Shown here piece after piece: positions 8,765 to 18,690 of a stretch of 64,000 bases of DNA. The DNA is from Microcoleus sp. CAWBG506 (GTDB lineage: Bacteria > Cyanobacteriota > Cyanobacteriia > Cyanobacteriales > Microcoleaceae): positions 22,011-86,010 of the forward strand of contig JAHREW010000026.1 of assembly GCA_020883125.1 (NCBI GenBank), in the 5' to 3' direction. Below the pieces are notes generated by a model. That model was not told the DNA's origin. It saw nothing but the letters and a program-made list of their open reading frames with translations, and ran no database searches. The first letter of the stretch is position 1, and every line of letters begins with the position of its first letter. The position numbers and the translations under genes were made by a program.

Positions 8765-10249
8765 TCAAATAATTGGCAACAAAATCTCAAACTCTGTACC
8801 AGTACCGGGAGTAGAATGCAAATTCAACTTACCTTGGTGCTTCTCCGTTACAATTTGGTGAGTAATTGCCAATCCCAAGCCCGTACCTTTTCCGGCTGGT
8901 TTTGTAGTAAAAAATGTATCAAAAATTCGCTGCTGAATTTCTGGCGGAATACCAGGCCCGTTATCTGCAATTCTGATCGCTATCCAACCAGCATTTTGAT
9001 TTTTTTCCACTGCTTCTAAGTTCGGTTGACCGTTGAGACTTACTAAAGATAGGTGTGGGGAATTTTCCCGATCGCTTTTCACATAATTTTGAATTAATTC
9101 CGCACTCATGTAGTTGGTCTCAGAACTTTTTATGAACTCAGTTTGAATAGTAATAGTAGGTACAAAACCTGTTTTTCCTTTGAGTTCTTCCAAAGCATCC
9201 GTCGCGTTGCTGATGATATTCATAAATACCTGGCTCAACTGACCAGAATAGCACCTGACTAAAGGCAATTCTCCATAGTTTTTAACTACTTTAATCCCGT
9301 ACTTGAGACGGTTTTTCATAATTAGTAGTGTGCTGTCAATACATTCATGGAGATTAGCTTCTTTGCGGTGGGTTTCATCCATATGAGAGAAGGTGTGGAG
9401 ACTGGTGACAAGTTCGGTCAATCTCTGTGCGGAAACTTTCATACTTTTGATAATTTCCGCCCAATCTTCTTCTAAAAAATCAAATTCTATGCGTTCTTTG
9501 ATATCGTCGATTTCTTCGTTGGTGCCGACAATTTTTTCATAAGCCGACAGCAAGTCCATCAGATCTTGGGAGTATTTTGACAAAAATTCGAGATTTCCCG
9601 TGATGCAAGTGACAGGATTTCTAATTTCGTGGGCGACTCCAGCCACCATTTGTCCTAAACTGGCTAGTTTTTCAGTTTGAATTAATTGCGCTTGTGTTTG
9701 TTGTCGCAGCAATTTTGTTGCTAGTTCGTGAATGTTGGATTGGGCTACTAGCAATTCGTGGACGTCCAATAAACAATAAGTTCGATCCGATGTTTGAACG
9801 ACGATGGGCTCATAAAGGAGTTCTTGCGATCGCTGTAAGGACTTTCTCGCTGCATCTACTATTAAAGTATCGCTAGAAAAAATTAAAGTTTCTGTTTCGG
9901 CAAATCGGTACAAGGCCCTGACAGGTCGCTTTAAAAATAATTCTCGCCCAAAGGGACGGCTGATAAATTCCAAAAATCTCCGGCGGGAAATCATGCCGGC
10001 AAATAGACCCATATCGGTTAAAATCACTCCTGGAAGCAGGGGATAAGCCTCCAACATCTGAGCAATTTTACTTCCCAAATCTGTAGCTTCTACCTGAAAA
10101 TCATAAAGTGACAATTCTTGAAGAGTTGATTCCAAACGGAACTCTGCTCTAGAATTATCTTGCATGAGTGGGGCTGGTATTTCGATGCAGGACGTATTCA
10201 ACATAAATTCATCAGCACGAAGATAGAGGTTATATTTACAAGTAGACAT
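8765..10249 (-). CDS. Orphan sensor histidine kinase with CBS-like N-terminal region
   Basis: The 494-residue cytosolic kinase has an N-terminal region (about 40-170) resembling paired, degenerate CBS modules (YPLLPGVILTDMGLFAGMISRRRF; DPIV-type strands), then a short coiled linker. A HisKA dimer domain follows with the phospho-acceptor H207 in GVAHEIRNPV, then an intact HATPase: N-box NIISNATDALEE, G1 DNGPGIPPE, F-box FDTFFTTKP, G2 GKGTGLGL. No membrane segment is visible, so the signal is probably intracellular. No response regulator is adjacent. Two paralogues with the same layout lie at 17072-18442 and 18691-20067. The ATG at 10249 is used; a later ATG at 10204 is possible. The dnaN gene is convergent with it. 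Confidence 0.9.
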   Translation of the reverse strand: MSTCKYNLYLRADEFMLNTSCIEIPAPLMQDNSRAEFRLESTLQELSLYDFQVEATDLGSKIAQMLEAYPLLPGVILTDMGLFAGMISRRRFLEFISRPFGRELFLKRPVRALYRFAETETLIFSSDTLIVDAARKSLQRSQELLYEPIVVQTSDRTYCLLDVHELLVAQSNIHELATKLLRQQTQAQLIQTEKLASLGQMVAGVAHEIRNPVTCITGNLEFLSKYSQDLMDLLSAYEKIVGTNEEIDDIKERIEFDFLEEDWAEIIKSMKVSAQRLTELVTSLHTFSHMDETHRKEANLHECIDSTLLIMKNRLKYGIKVVKNYGELPLVRCYSGQLSQVFMNIISNATDALEELKGKTGFVPTITIQTEFIKSSETNYMSAELIQNYVKSDRENSPHLSLVSLNGQPNLEAVEKNQNAGWIAIRIADNGPGIPPEIQQRIFDTFFTTKPAGKGTGLGLAITHQIVTEKHQGKLNLHSTPGTGTEFEILLPII

Positions 10250-10731
10250 TTAGCTGCTCGCGCATAGCAAACCGCTTTTAAAATTATCCAAAAAAACAGC
10301 AGAGCAGTATCAGCAATATATAGTATAAGCAATATAGAGGCATCCCGGCAGTTATGCTATATTTTATTTTATATTGAGTTTTGGCGGATTAACGATTAGT
10401 TCGCAAATTTAGGAACTTTTTAACCAGAATTTAAACTTTTAACCGATGGTTAAGACTAATTCAAATTCCTATCCATACTCTCTGGTTTAGAGAAGTCCTG
10501 AATACCAGCGATCGCATTGCATAGCCAGAGATTTTTAATGGAATCTTAACTTGGCTCTGCGATCGGCTATGATTAATACCACATCCGGGTTATTCACCCC
10601 ATTGTTTGTCCCTCCCCCCCTCTCCCTGTCCCCCTCTCTCCCCCTCTCCATGTCGATAAATAGGGGTTTTTAACCAGTCTTTAGTATGACAGGGGGTAGG
10701 CCCCAAATCGCAGTTTACAAGTAGGTGATGG
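10250..10731. other. Intergenic region between divergent kinase and permease genes
   Basis: This 480-bp region must hold the promoters of both flanking genes. It contains AT-rich sequence with TATAGTATAA-like elements (about 10318-10330) and a strongly pyrimidine-biased tract at about 10603-10650 (repeats of CCCTCTCCC type). No ORF or RNA gene is recognisable in it. Confidence 0.5.
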
Positions 10732-11811
10732 ATGCAACCCGCCCTGACAAATCAGTTAAATAATGCTTTCACCCTGTTTCTCAGCTTGTTAGTAGAGGCT
10801 ATACCTTTTCTGCTGCTGGGAGTTTTATTTTCCGGTGTGCTGCTGGGGTTTGTAGATGAACGCAAACTTATAGCCCGCATCCCCCGAAATCCACTGCTGG
10901 GGGCTTTAGCCGGTAGTTTAGTCGGGTTTTTGTTTCCCGTGTGCGAGTGCGGTAACGTGCCGGTGGCCCGCAGGTTGTTGATGCAAGGAGTACCCGCACC
11001 GGTGGCGATCGGCTTTTTACTCGCCGCACCGACAATCAATCCGATCGTGATTTGGGCGACTTGGACTGCTTTTCGGGATCAGCCAGAAATTGTGGTTTTA
11101 CGGGTGGTATTTTCCCTAATCACTGCAACTATCATCGGCTGGGTGTTTAGTACCCAGAAAGACTTGCGGCCTCTGCTACAACCCGCGATCGCCCGCGCCC
11201 TTCCCCTACCAAAACCCGATTCCTCCGAAACACAGCTACTAACAGCCGAAACTCCTTCCCTGTTACAGTCGGGGACATTTATCCTAGGTATGCCAGGGGG
11301 GGCAGTGCCGATCGAATCTTTGCTACAAGACAACTGGAAGCCCTTAGAAACAGGCAAAACTGAAAAAACCTCGAAACCTTCCTCCCTGTTCCACCGCTTT
11401 TCTAAAGAGCGTCTGCGCCTGCTGTTAGATAGTATGGTACAGGAGTTGCGCGAATTGGGAGGTGTGTTAGTCGTTGGTAGTGCGATCGCGGCGATCGTTC
11501 AAGTTGGCACCCCCCGCGAACTAATTCTCAACCTCGGCCAAAGCCCCGTTTCTTCGATTCTCGCCATGCTGTTATTAGCCGCAGTGGTATCGATTTGTTC
11601 TACGGTAGATGCCTTTTTTGCCTTGTCTTTCGCAGCCACATTTACCAGCGGTTCCCTATTAGCTTTTCTAGTTTTTGGTCCGATGATTGACATCAAAGGC
11701 ATCGGTTTAATGCTATCAATTTTTCGAGGTAGAGCCGTAATTTACTTAATGGTACTGGCGGCTCAGTTAACTTTTTTAATGACCCTCGCCGTCAATTTAT
11801 ATCTAGGTTAG
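10732..11811 (+). CDS. Permease of the ArsP/YraQ/YcgR (DUF318) family
   Basis: This 359-residue integral membrane protein has about eight hydrophobic segments in two bundles. The family signature FPVCECGNVPVARRL (about residues 64-78) and LLAAPTINPIV (about 99-109) in the first bundle identify the ArsP_1/DUF318 permeases; the second bundle carries the related STVDAFFALSF and FGPMIDIKG motifs. A cytosolic loop (about 145-225) separates the halves. Known family members export organoarsenicals or act as unassigned two-gene permeases; here the following gene encodes the DUF1980/YcgQ partner, so the YcgR-YcgQ pairing fits better than arsenic export. The ATG at 10732 is chosen, with GTAGGTGA just upstream. 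Substrate unknown. Confidence 0.88.
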   Translation: MQPALTNQLNNAFTLFLSLLVEAIPFLLLGVLFSGVLLGFVDERKLIARIPRNPLLGALAGSLVGFLFPVCECGNVPVARRLLMQGVPAPVAIGFLLAAPTINPIVIWATWTAFRDQPEIVVLRVVFSLITATIIGWVFSTQKDLRPLLQPAIARALPLPKPDSSETQLLTAETPSLLQSGTFILGMPGGAVPIESLLQDNWKPLETGKTEKTSKPSSLFHRFSKERLRLLLDSMVQELRELGGVLVVGSAIAAIVQVGTPRELILNLGQSPVSSILAMLLLAAVVSICSTVDAFFALSFAATFTSGSLLAFLVFGPMIDIKGIGLMLSIFRGRAVIYLMVLAAQLTFLMTLAVNLYLG

Positions 11812-11909
11812 CATCAGCAACATTTTTGTTAAGTGTAAATTAATTAAAGAGCGATCGGGAGCAATGCTCAAATCTCAACTCTTCAATTTCCCATCTCAAA
11901 TCAGACGTG

Positions 11910-12698
11910 ATGATTCTTAAAAAATTGGGTCCTTGGCTAGACACCGTAGCTATCTTATCCTGGGGAATATTGCTCCTCAAATATTGGATCACTGGCAAAT
12001 TAAGCATTTTGATTCACCCCAATTACTTTGGCTTGACTGTAGCCGGAGGCATTGGCTTAATCATCATTGGCGGTTATAAAATGTGGGAACTCATCAAGCT
12101 GACTCGCAGCAACCACAAATCTCCAGCATCACCCACCATCAACTCTCCCAGAATCCCAAAAGTTGAACATATTACTTTATTTCCCCCCAGTTTTGGCAGT
12201 ACCTTAATGTTGAGTGTCGCCTTAATCGGTTTAGTTACCACACCCCGTACCTTTACCAGTCAGACAGCATTAGAACGAGGCCTGACTGAATCCCTCCCCA
12301 TCACCAGACTGCAACCCCAAGAATTTCGCAATACCACCAAACCAGAAAAGCGATCGCTCATCGAGTGGGTGCGCCTGTTAAATTTCAATCCAGAGCCTGA
12401 CACATATATAGGTCAAAAAGTCAAGGTTCAAGGATTTGTAATTCACCCGCCCAACGTATCAGAGCAATATATTTGGATCGGTCGTTTTATCATTACCTGC
12501 TGTGCCGCAGATGCCTATCCAGTGGGTTTGCCGGTAAAATTACCGATCGGTCAAAGTCGCACCGCATTTCCCCCAGACAGTTGGTTAGAAATAGAAGGAG
12601 AAGCGAGCTCAGAAGAACTGCAAGGGAAACGCAAATTAACTATTCAGGCCGATTCCCTCAAATCAATTCCCGAACCAAAAAACCCTTATGATTATTAG
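11910..12698 (+). CDS. YcgQ-like DUF1980/TIGR03943 membrane partner protein
   Basis: The protein of 262 residues (263 if the adjacent GTG at 11907 is used) has N-terminal membrane segments (about 10-27, 39-57 and 98-112) and a soluble C-terminal domain. The signature is IITCCAADAYPVGLPV (about 193-208), typical of TIGR03943/DUF1980 proteins; the paired cysteines suggest a metal or redox site. The domain around it (GQKVKVQGFVIHPP, WLEIEGEA) looks OB-like. Members of this family are habitually encoded beside DUF318 permeases, exactly as here (98-bp gap), and probably form one transport complex. The final TAG stop sits in the sequence TTATTAGACATCTC, which resembles one end of the TA-flanked repeat elements found elsewhere in the window. 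Confidence 0.85.
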   Translation: MILKKLGPWLDTVAILSWGILLLKYWITGKLSILIHPNYFGLTVAGGIGLIIIGGYKMWELIKLTRSNHKSPASPTINSPRIPKVEHITLFPPSFGSTLMLSVALIGLVTTPRTFTSQTALERGLTESLPITRLQPQEFRNTTKPEKRSLIEWVRLLNFNPEPDTYIGQKVKVQGFVIHPPNVSEQYIWIGRFIITCCAADAYPVGLPVKLPIGQSRTAFPPDSWLEIEGEASSEELQGKRKLTIQADSLKSIPEPKNPYDY

Positions 12699-12805
12699 AC
12701 ATCTCGCAAAAAGCCCGTGAAGAATATTAGCCTCTGTATCCTTACGGAGTTGCCAATAGCAAATGCAACAACTAGACTCATGATGAGAAGATAAGTTTAA
12801 AGTTT

Positions 12806-14176
12806 ATGTCATCCGAAAAAAAACTAGCTATCAAAGGCGCAATCTGGACCATCATCAGCTATGGAGGCAGTCAAATTCTCCGATTTGGCAGTAACCTCAT
12901 CCTGACACGGCTGCTTTTGCCAGAACTATTTGGTCTTGTCGGTCTTGCTTATGTTTTCATCGTAGGTGTTCACCTATTTTCAGATATCGGTCTGGGGCCA
13001 AGTATCATCCAGAACAAGCGTGGAGACGATCCAGAATTTATCAACACCGCTTGGACAATGCAAATTATTCGCAGCTTTTTTGTGTGGTTGTGTGTAATGT
13101 TAGTTACTTGGCCTGTGGCTACTTTTTACCAAAAACCAGATCTGCTGTGGTTGATTCCAGTGATCGGTATCAACACCCTGATCGGAGGCTTCAACTCCAC
13201 TTCCATATTCAGCCTCAACCGCAAAATGGCAGTCAAGGAAGTAGTAATTTTTGAATTTGGCACCCAGATAATTTCTACTACAGTGATGATTATCTGGGCT
13301 TTCTTAAATCCCAGCATCTGGGCGATTCTGGCTGGTGGTTTTAGTAGTACCTTAGTAGAGTTAATCTGGAGTCATTTGTTAATTCGCGATCGGCCTCACC
13401 GCTTCACTTGGGATCGAGAAGCAGTTAAAGAAATATTTTCTTATGGCAAATGGATATTTTTGTCTACACTTTTATTTTTTCTATGTTCTCAAGCCGATCG
13501 GCTAGTTCTCGGAAAAATCTTTTCTTTGACGATGTTGGGCATTTATGGCATTGCTTTCACCCTCGGTGATATGCCACGTCAAGTGATTATCGCCATTGGT
13601 GGCAAGGTAATTTTTCCCTCTATTTCCATGCTAGCAGACTTGCCTCGCGAAGAATTGCGCGCCAAGATTCTTAAGAATCGCAACCTGATTCTGATCCCTC
13701 TAGCAATAGGTTTAGCCTTTTTTGTCAGTTTTGGAGATCAAATAATTTTAATCCTGTACAGAAAAGAGTATATAGCAGCATCTTGGATGCTGCCTATTTT
13801 GGCTTTAGGAATTTGGCACACCACCCTCCACAATCTGATGAGTTCTTGTCTGTTAGCTATAGGCAAATCTCAGTACGGAGCTATTGGCAATTTTGCAACT
13901 TTCTTGAGTATCACTATTGGCATACCAGTCGGATATCATTTCCTAGGTTATTTAGGTGCTGTGATTGCTGTAGCCGTCGGGGATATTCCTACTTATTTAG
14001 TAATTACCTACGGTCTTTGGAAAGAAAAATTATTCTGTTTTTGGGAAGATTTTAAATTGACCGCATTTTTTTTAGGGATACTAGCAACTATACTGTTTTG
14101 TAGATATCATTTTGGTGGTGGTTTACCGATAGACCACCTGTTACCTACGGATCTATCACCAGGTAAACTATTTTAG
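12806..14176 (+). CDS. Oligosaccharide flippase (Wzx-like, MOP superfamily)
   Basis: A 456-residue polytopic protein with about 12 hydrophobic helices, of the polysaccharide-exporter/flippase family that moves lipid-linked sugar units across the plasma membrane. The N-terminal signature is KKLAIKGAIWTIISYGGSQILRF, followed by NLILTRLLLPELFGLVGLAYVF and FSDIGLGPSIIQ, characteristic of the Wzx/RfbX group. The length is normal. No glycosyltransferase or polymerase gene is adjacent, so it seems to work with enzymes encoded elsewhere. The start at 12806 gives the conserved N-terminus. The substrate glycan cannot be predicted. Confidence 0.88.
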   Translation: MSSEKKLAIKGAIWTIISYGGSQILRFGSNLILTRLLLPELFGLVGLAYVFIVGVHLFSDIGLGPSIIQNKRGDDPEFINTAWTMQIIRSFFVWLCVMLVTWPVATFYQKPDLLWLIPVIGINTLIGGFNSTSIFSLNRKMAVKEVVIFEFGTQIISTTVMIIWAFLNPSIWAILAGGFSSTLVELIWSHLLIRDRPHRFTWDREAVKEIFSYGKWIFLSTLLFFLCSQADRLVLGKIFSLTMLGIYGIAFTLGDMPRQVIIAIGGKVIFPSISMLADLPREELRAKILKNRNLILIPLAIGLAFFVSFGDQIILILYRKEYIAASWMLPILALGIWHTTLHNLMSSCLLAIGKSQYGAIGNFATFLSITIGIPVGYHFLGYLGAVIAVAVGDIPTYLVITYGLWKEKLFCFWEDFKLTAFFLGILATILFCRYHFGGGLPIDHLLPTDLSPGKLF

Positions 14177-14254
14177 TAAAGAAACCGGAGAGAGTGTTAA
14201 TTAAGTTTTCAAGTTTGGGCATAAATTTAGATAGGCAAGAGGAGAGAAAGATTA

Positions 14255-15820
14255 ATGAGTATTTTCAATAAAAAAAATAATTTTTCCTCGTTGAATGTAG
14301 GGCTATTTAAACAGCCGATCGACCGCACGGCAATCATCTTGATGCTAGGACTGAGCCTGTTAATTGGACTGTTGCTACTGTCGGGCGATCGCACAGCACC
14401 GCGAGTCCGAGAATTTAGCTGGCAAAACCAACAAATCGGGGCGGCAGATACGGGATTTATCCTCACATTCTTTCGCCCCATGAATCACTCCAGCGTCCAA
14501 GAAAACTTAAAAATAGAACCACCTCTCCCCGGCAAATTTAGCTGGGCTGGAAGCCGCATGGCTTACACCCTCAAAAACCCCGCACCCTACGGCGTTACCT
14601 ACACATTAAAACTCGCAGGAGCCACGGACAAATACGGAGGAGAAAACAACCAAAATCAAGGAAGGCAAATTCAACCATTTAGCGCTTCCTTTCGCAGTCG
14701 CGATCGAGCTTTTGCTTACATCGGTGTCAAAGGCGAAGCAGAAAGCAGATTAATGTTAGTCAATCTCTCCAGTACCGACCCGAAACCCATCCCCCTAACT
14801 CCCAAAGATTTAGTCGTCACCGATTTTAAACCCTATCCTAACAGCGATCGCATCTTATTCTTAGCAACAGATCGATCGCAAGTCAAATCAGGCTCCACCC
14901 TAAGCCAAGAACTATTCACTGTTACCACCGGGCTCAATCCCCAATCGGGAGGGGAAGTGTCGCCACCGCAGCCAGCAGGTAGAATCGACAAACTATTAGA
15001 TGCCAAAGATTATCAGAACCTCAAATTCGACCTCTCAGCCGACGGCAAAACCATAGTTATTGCGCGCGTCAACCGCCGTAAGCCCGCAGATTTTAGTCCT
15101 TGGATTTTAGAAGAAAAAATGCCACCTCGACCCTTGGAAAATCAACAAGGTGGTGATTTTATGATTCGGCCAGACAACAAATCGATGGTAATATCTCAAA
15201 AACAAGGATTAGCCATCATCCCCCTCAAACCCCAAGCAGAACCCGTAGAATTCTTGCCCAAATACGAACAAGTATTAGGCATGGCCCGCGACAACTCCGC
15301 CGCAGCCTATGTTAAATACAACACCGACTTTACCCGATCGCTTTTCATCTTAGACAACCAAGGCGTAGAACAAGAAATATTGCGAATTCCCGGCAGCATT
15401 ATCACCATCCATTTCGACCCCCGCAAAGACAAAGACAATCAATTCCAGCGCCTATACTGCCTTTTATCCCAACGTCTGAAAACAGAAGACTACAAAGAAC
15501 AGCCTTTCATTGCCGCCATCGACCTCAAAAAAGAGGGAACTCGTCTGATAGGAACCATCAAACCCCTGCTGATTTTACCCAACCAATTAGATACCCAAAT
15601 CAGCTTATCTCCCGACGGACTGGCATTACTTTTTGACCAATCAGTCACATCAGCACAACCCTTAACACCAACCAGTCCTCGCAATGATAGCGGACAGTCG
15701 ATCGCCAGCAGTCGCCTTTGGCTGCTACCCTTAATAGAAATACCTCCCGACGTTTCTCAACCCAAAGTGCAGCCCGAAGAACTGCCTTTTGCGGGCTATC
15801 ACCCCCGTTGGCTACCCTAA
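14255..15820 (+). CDS. Membrane-anchored protein with Ig-like and beta-propeller-like regions
   Basis: The 521-residue protein has a short cytosolic N-terminus, one transmembrane anchor (about 26-42, IILMLGLSLLIGLLLLSG) and a large outside domain. Residues 55-150 (ISWQN.., GFILTFFRPMNHSSVQENLKIEPPLPG, GVTYTLKL) resemble the SbsA-type Big_5 Ig-like domain. Residues 160-520 contain repeated strand motifs such as LSADGKTIVIARV, IRPDNKSMVIS and LSPDGLALLFDQS, typical of TolB/WD40-like propellers. It probably sits in the periplasm or at the cell surface as a binding scaffold. It lies between a flippase and a small conserved gene without obvious operon logic. Function unknown. Confidence 0.75.
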   Translation: MSIFNKKNNFSSLNVGLFKQPIDRTAIILMLGLSLLIGLLLLSGDRTAPRVREFSWQNQQIGAADTGFILTFFRPMNHSSVQENLKIEPPLPGKFSWAGSRMAYTLKNPAPYGVTYTLKLAGATDKYGGENNQNQGRQIQPFSASFRSRDRAFAYIGVKGEAESRLMLVNLSSTDPKPIPLTPKDLVVTDFKPYPNSDRILFLATDRSQVKSGSTLSQELFTVTTGLNPQSGGEVSPPQPAGRIDKLLDAKDYQNLKFDLSADGKTIVIARVNRRKPADFSPWILEEKMPPRPLENQQGGDFMIRPDNKSMVISQKQGLAIIPLKPQAEPVEFLPKYEQVLGMARDNSAAAYVKYNTDFTRSLFILDNQGVEQEILRIPGSIITIHFDPRKDKDNQFQRLYCLLSQRLKTEDYKEQPFIAAIDLKKEGTRLIGTIKPLLILPNQLDTQISLSPDGLALLFDQSVTSAQPLTPTSPRNDSGQSIASSRLWLLPLIEIPPDVSQPKVQPEELPFAGYHPRWLP

Positions 15821-15887
15821 ACTAATTTGAAATTTGAACCCACCCTGGGAACTCATCTAAAATCTCAAATTGAAAATCTAAAATCCT

Positions 15888-16454
15888 ATGACTCCCGCAG
15901 AAATTACCCATACCCTCAAAGATTTATTTGGTGAAAGCGTCGAAATGGCCGCAGCCACTTCTTGGCAAGTAGAAACGCCCAAGTTTCGCCTGTTAGTGCT
16001 GCTTTCAGAAGACAGCAGTTGGCTGCGGATTTTGATCCCCATCGCCGATGCCACATCCACTCAAAAATTTTTCGATAAACTGCTAGAAGCTAACTTTGAC
16101 AACACCCTCGAAACTCGTTACGCCGTACATCAAAATATGTTATGGGGAGTATTTCAGCACAACTTGACTACTCTGGCCACTGCCGATTTTTCCGCCGCCG
16201 TAGCCAGACTGTTGGCTTTACAACAGCGCGGTTTGTCAGACTTTTTCGACGACTTGATCGAAACCCGTATCCGTCAAATCATCAAAGCTGCCAAGATCCA
16301 GGGACAGTCTGTGGAAACTACCCTTCAGACTTTAGACCGTTTTTACGCAGAAGGCTTGATGGGAGAAATGGAACTCGGACGAGAGTCTCGCCAACAGACT
16401 CTGGCAGCTTGGCGGTATCAATTAGAACGTCTATGGCCAGAAGTAGAACCGTGA
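15888..16454 (+). CDS. Conserved hypothetical protein, CesT/YbjN-like N-terminal part
   Basis: The 188-residue soluble protein has no signal or membrane segment. The first 130 residues alternate strands and helices (LKDLFGESVEMAAATSWQV, FRLLVLLSEDSSWLRILIPIA, KFFDKLLEANFDNTLETRYAVHQNMLWGVF) in a pattern reminiscent of the CesT/YbjN chaperone-like fold; the rest is helical and charged. The gene starts 67 bp after the propeller-like gene on the same strand and may be co-transcribed. I do not recognise a named family, and the fold suggestion is weak. ATG at 15888. Confidence 0.75.
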   Translation: MTPAEITHTLKDLFGESVEMAAATSWQVETPKFRLLVLLSEDSSWLRILIPIADATSTQKFFDKLLEANFDNTLETRYAVHQNMLWGVFQHNLTTLATADFSAAVARLLALQQRGLSDFFDDLIETRIRQIIKAAKIQGQSVETTLQTLDRFYAEGLMGEMELGRESRQQTLAAWRYQLERLWPEVEP

Positions 16455-17071
16455 TCCTGAAGCAATTTCCTCTCTTGCCTCGAATTCTCCCTAGAGAAAT
16501 CTCACAGTTACCCATAATTTTTAATCAGCCCCCAGAGGCATCTGTGGGGAAAAAGCCCGCGTCCCAAATTCCCAATTGAAATACTCGACCAGCACGCTGA
16601 AGATTGTATAAAAAATAACAATAGGCTGTTTATAAAATTTTAAAATTTTAGCAAAATACGCGCTCTTACGGTATTTTATGGTAAAAAGTTTATATTAAAC
16701 ATCTGTAAGTTCCACAACAGCTTTTATCCCTTAACATTGATTTAGAAACAATATTTTTAGCAGACAATGCTGACCCGATCGGTCTTTCCGATGGGGTGCT
16801 GTTGCAAATTACTTGATGGGAATGGAGAATGGAGAAGAGGAGAATCGGTAACAAAAAAGTTTTGAGGTGGCCGCTGTCCTTGGCGAACAACGCTCTGGAA
16901 GTGCGTAATGTTTAAGTTAAAGAGTTGCAAATTCACGCCCTCGATACTTAAAAATCAAAACTACTGACTTGCTTACCAATGACTCATCACCAATTAACTA
17001 TGACCGATTAAGTATGAATGACCAGCAACTTTAGTTATCTATCAATAAAATATTTAACAGAGGTTTCATCA
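16455..17071. other. Intergenic region without recognisable gene
   Basis: This 617-bp region carries a GC-rich hairpin at about 16530-16551 (CCCCCAGA / TCTGTGGGG) that may help terminate the preceding gene. It has an AT-rich stretch (16600-16700) and a run of ATGACY-like heptamers at about 16977-17018 (ATGACTCATCACC...) of the STRR kind. The promoter of the following kinase gene should lie here. I see no coding or RNA gene. Confidence 0.5.
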
Positions 17072-18442
17072 ATGTTTGCTTTGCATGAGTTTAACTCGGA
17101 GTTATCAGTGTTGCATATACCTGAAATTTGTACTTGGAACCTCTCTTTAGAATCAACCCTCCTAGACCTGCCACTGTACAACTGCCAAATTGAATTAACT
17201 CAACAGGCAAAAGAAGTGGCTCAGGCTTTTGACAAAAAACCATTACTTCCAGGCGTTATTTTGACGGATAGGGGGAAATTTGTCGGCATCATTTCCCGAA
17301 GACTATTTTTTGAAAGAGTCAACCGACGCTACGGTATAGAAATGTTTTTTAAACGACCAATAGAGGTTTTATATCGTTTTTCTAGAAAAGATATGCTAAT
17401 ACTATCAGGCACTAAATTAATAGTAGAAGCAGCCGAGGAATCGCTCTACAGACCAGCCGAATTAGTTTACGATCCCATAGTAGTCGAAGTAGCCCCAGAG
17501 ACCTACTGGCTGTTAGACGTACAACAGTTAATGGTAGCTCAATCAAAGATTCACCAATTAACCAATAAATTGCTCCAAAAGCAAACAGAAGCCAAATTGA
17601 TTCAAACAGAAAAGATGGCCAGTTTGGGAAATATTATCGCAGGGGTAGCTCACGAAATTAGGAATCCCCTCAACTGTATTTGGGGGAATTTAAATTTTCT
17701 GCTGTCTTATTTTGAAGATTTGCTCGAACTAATGTCAGCTTATGAAGAAGAATTTTCCGAGCCATCTCCTGTAATTGCAGCTATCAAAGAAAGGATCGAA
17801 TTTGATTTTTTACGAGAAGATTTACCAGCTACCCTAGAAGGTATGAAATTTGGGGCTGAACAATTGCTCAAAATTGTTAACAGTCTGCACAACTTCTCTC
17901 ACATGGACGAAAGTAAGCCCTTTAGTACAGACATCCATGAGTGCATAGAAAATACACTTTTAATCCTAAAAAATAGATTGAAACAAAGCACCGAAGTGGT
18001 AAAAAATTACGGAGATCTGCCACTAATAAAATGCTATTCTGGTCAGTTAAGTCAGGTATTTTTAAATTTGTTAATCAACGCTCTAGATGCCTTGGCAGAG
18101 CGGGCAGGCGATCGCGAAATGAACGCGCATTACCCGCAAAATTGGTATCCCCGCATCGAAATTACCACCAAAGTAGTAGAAGTCGATGACAGGAAATGGG
18201 CAGCAATTATCATTACCGATAACGGCCCAGGCATTCCCCCAGAAATTCAGGAGCAAATATTTGAGACCTTTTTTACCACCAAACCAGTAGGTAAAGGAAC
18301 CGGGATGGGGCTGGCTATCTGCCATCAAATCATCACAGAAAAGCACGCGGGTAAACTAAATTTGCGATCGCAACCAGCACCCAACACCGAATTCGAGATC
18401 CTGCTACCTATAGTTCCGACCTGCGATCAAAAGGCACTATAA
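17072..18442 (+). CDS. Orphan sensor histidine kinase, second paralogue
   Basis: Same architecture as the kinase at 8765-10249: a CBS-like N-terminal region (about 35-155, KPLLPGVILTDRGKFVGIISRRLFF), a short coil, HisKA with H194 in GVAHEIRNPL, then a complete HATPase (NLLINALDALAE, DNGPGIPPE, FETFFTTKP, GKGTGMGL). All catalytic boxes are intact, so it should be active. No transmembrane segment is present. The ATG at 17072 (MFALHEF) is chosen because AGAGG lies 8 nt upstream; an ATG at 17018 would add 18 residues. It is followed 248 bp later by a third, degenerate paralogue on the same strand; there is no response regulator nearby. Confidence 0.9.
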   Translation: MFALHEFNSELSVLHIPEICTWNLSLESTLLDLPLYNCQIELTQQAKEVAQAFDKKPLLPGVILTDRGKFVGIISRRLFFERVNRRYGIEMFFKRPIEVLYRFSRKDMLILSGTKLIVEAAEESLYRPAELVYDPIVVEVAPETYWLLDVQQLMVAQSKIHQLTNKLLQKQTEAKLIQTEKMASLGNIIAGVAHEIRNPLNCIWGNLNFLLSYFEDLLELMSAYEEEFSEPSPVIAAIKERIEFDFLREDLPATLEGMKFGAEQLLKIVNSLHNFSHMDESKPFSTDIHECIENTLLILKNRLKQSTEVVKNYGDLPLIKCYSGQLSQVFLNLLINALDALAERAGDREMNAHYPQNWYPRIEITTKVVEVDDRKWAAIIITDNGPGIPPEIQEQIFETFFTTKPVGKGTGMGLAICHQIITEKHAGKLNLRSQPAPNTEFEILLPIVPTCDQKAL

Positions 18443-18690
18443 AAGACTTTTGTGGACATCTTGACATCGCAGACAGTCTGGCTACCATCAAAAGTCTTGT
18501 CAAACCAAGGCAAGCAGTTAGCACCAGAAACTAGCCAGATGCTCACCAGACGGTAACATCGAAACCATGAGAACAACCAGACCTACTCAAAAAAAATTCC
18601 CCAATTTTGCTGCTTAGGTGAAATGATAGACTATGTTAGTAGCACCCGATCGTTTTCACAGTCAGGGTATTCCGGTAACTCAAAGCGAGC

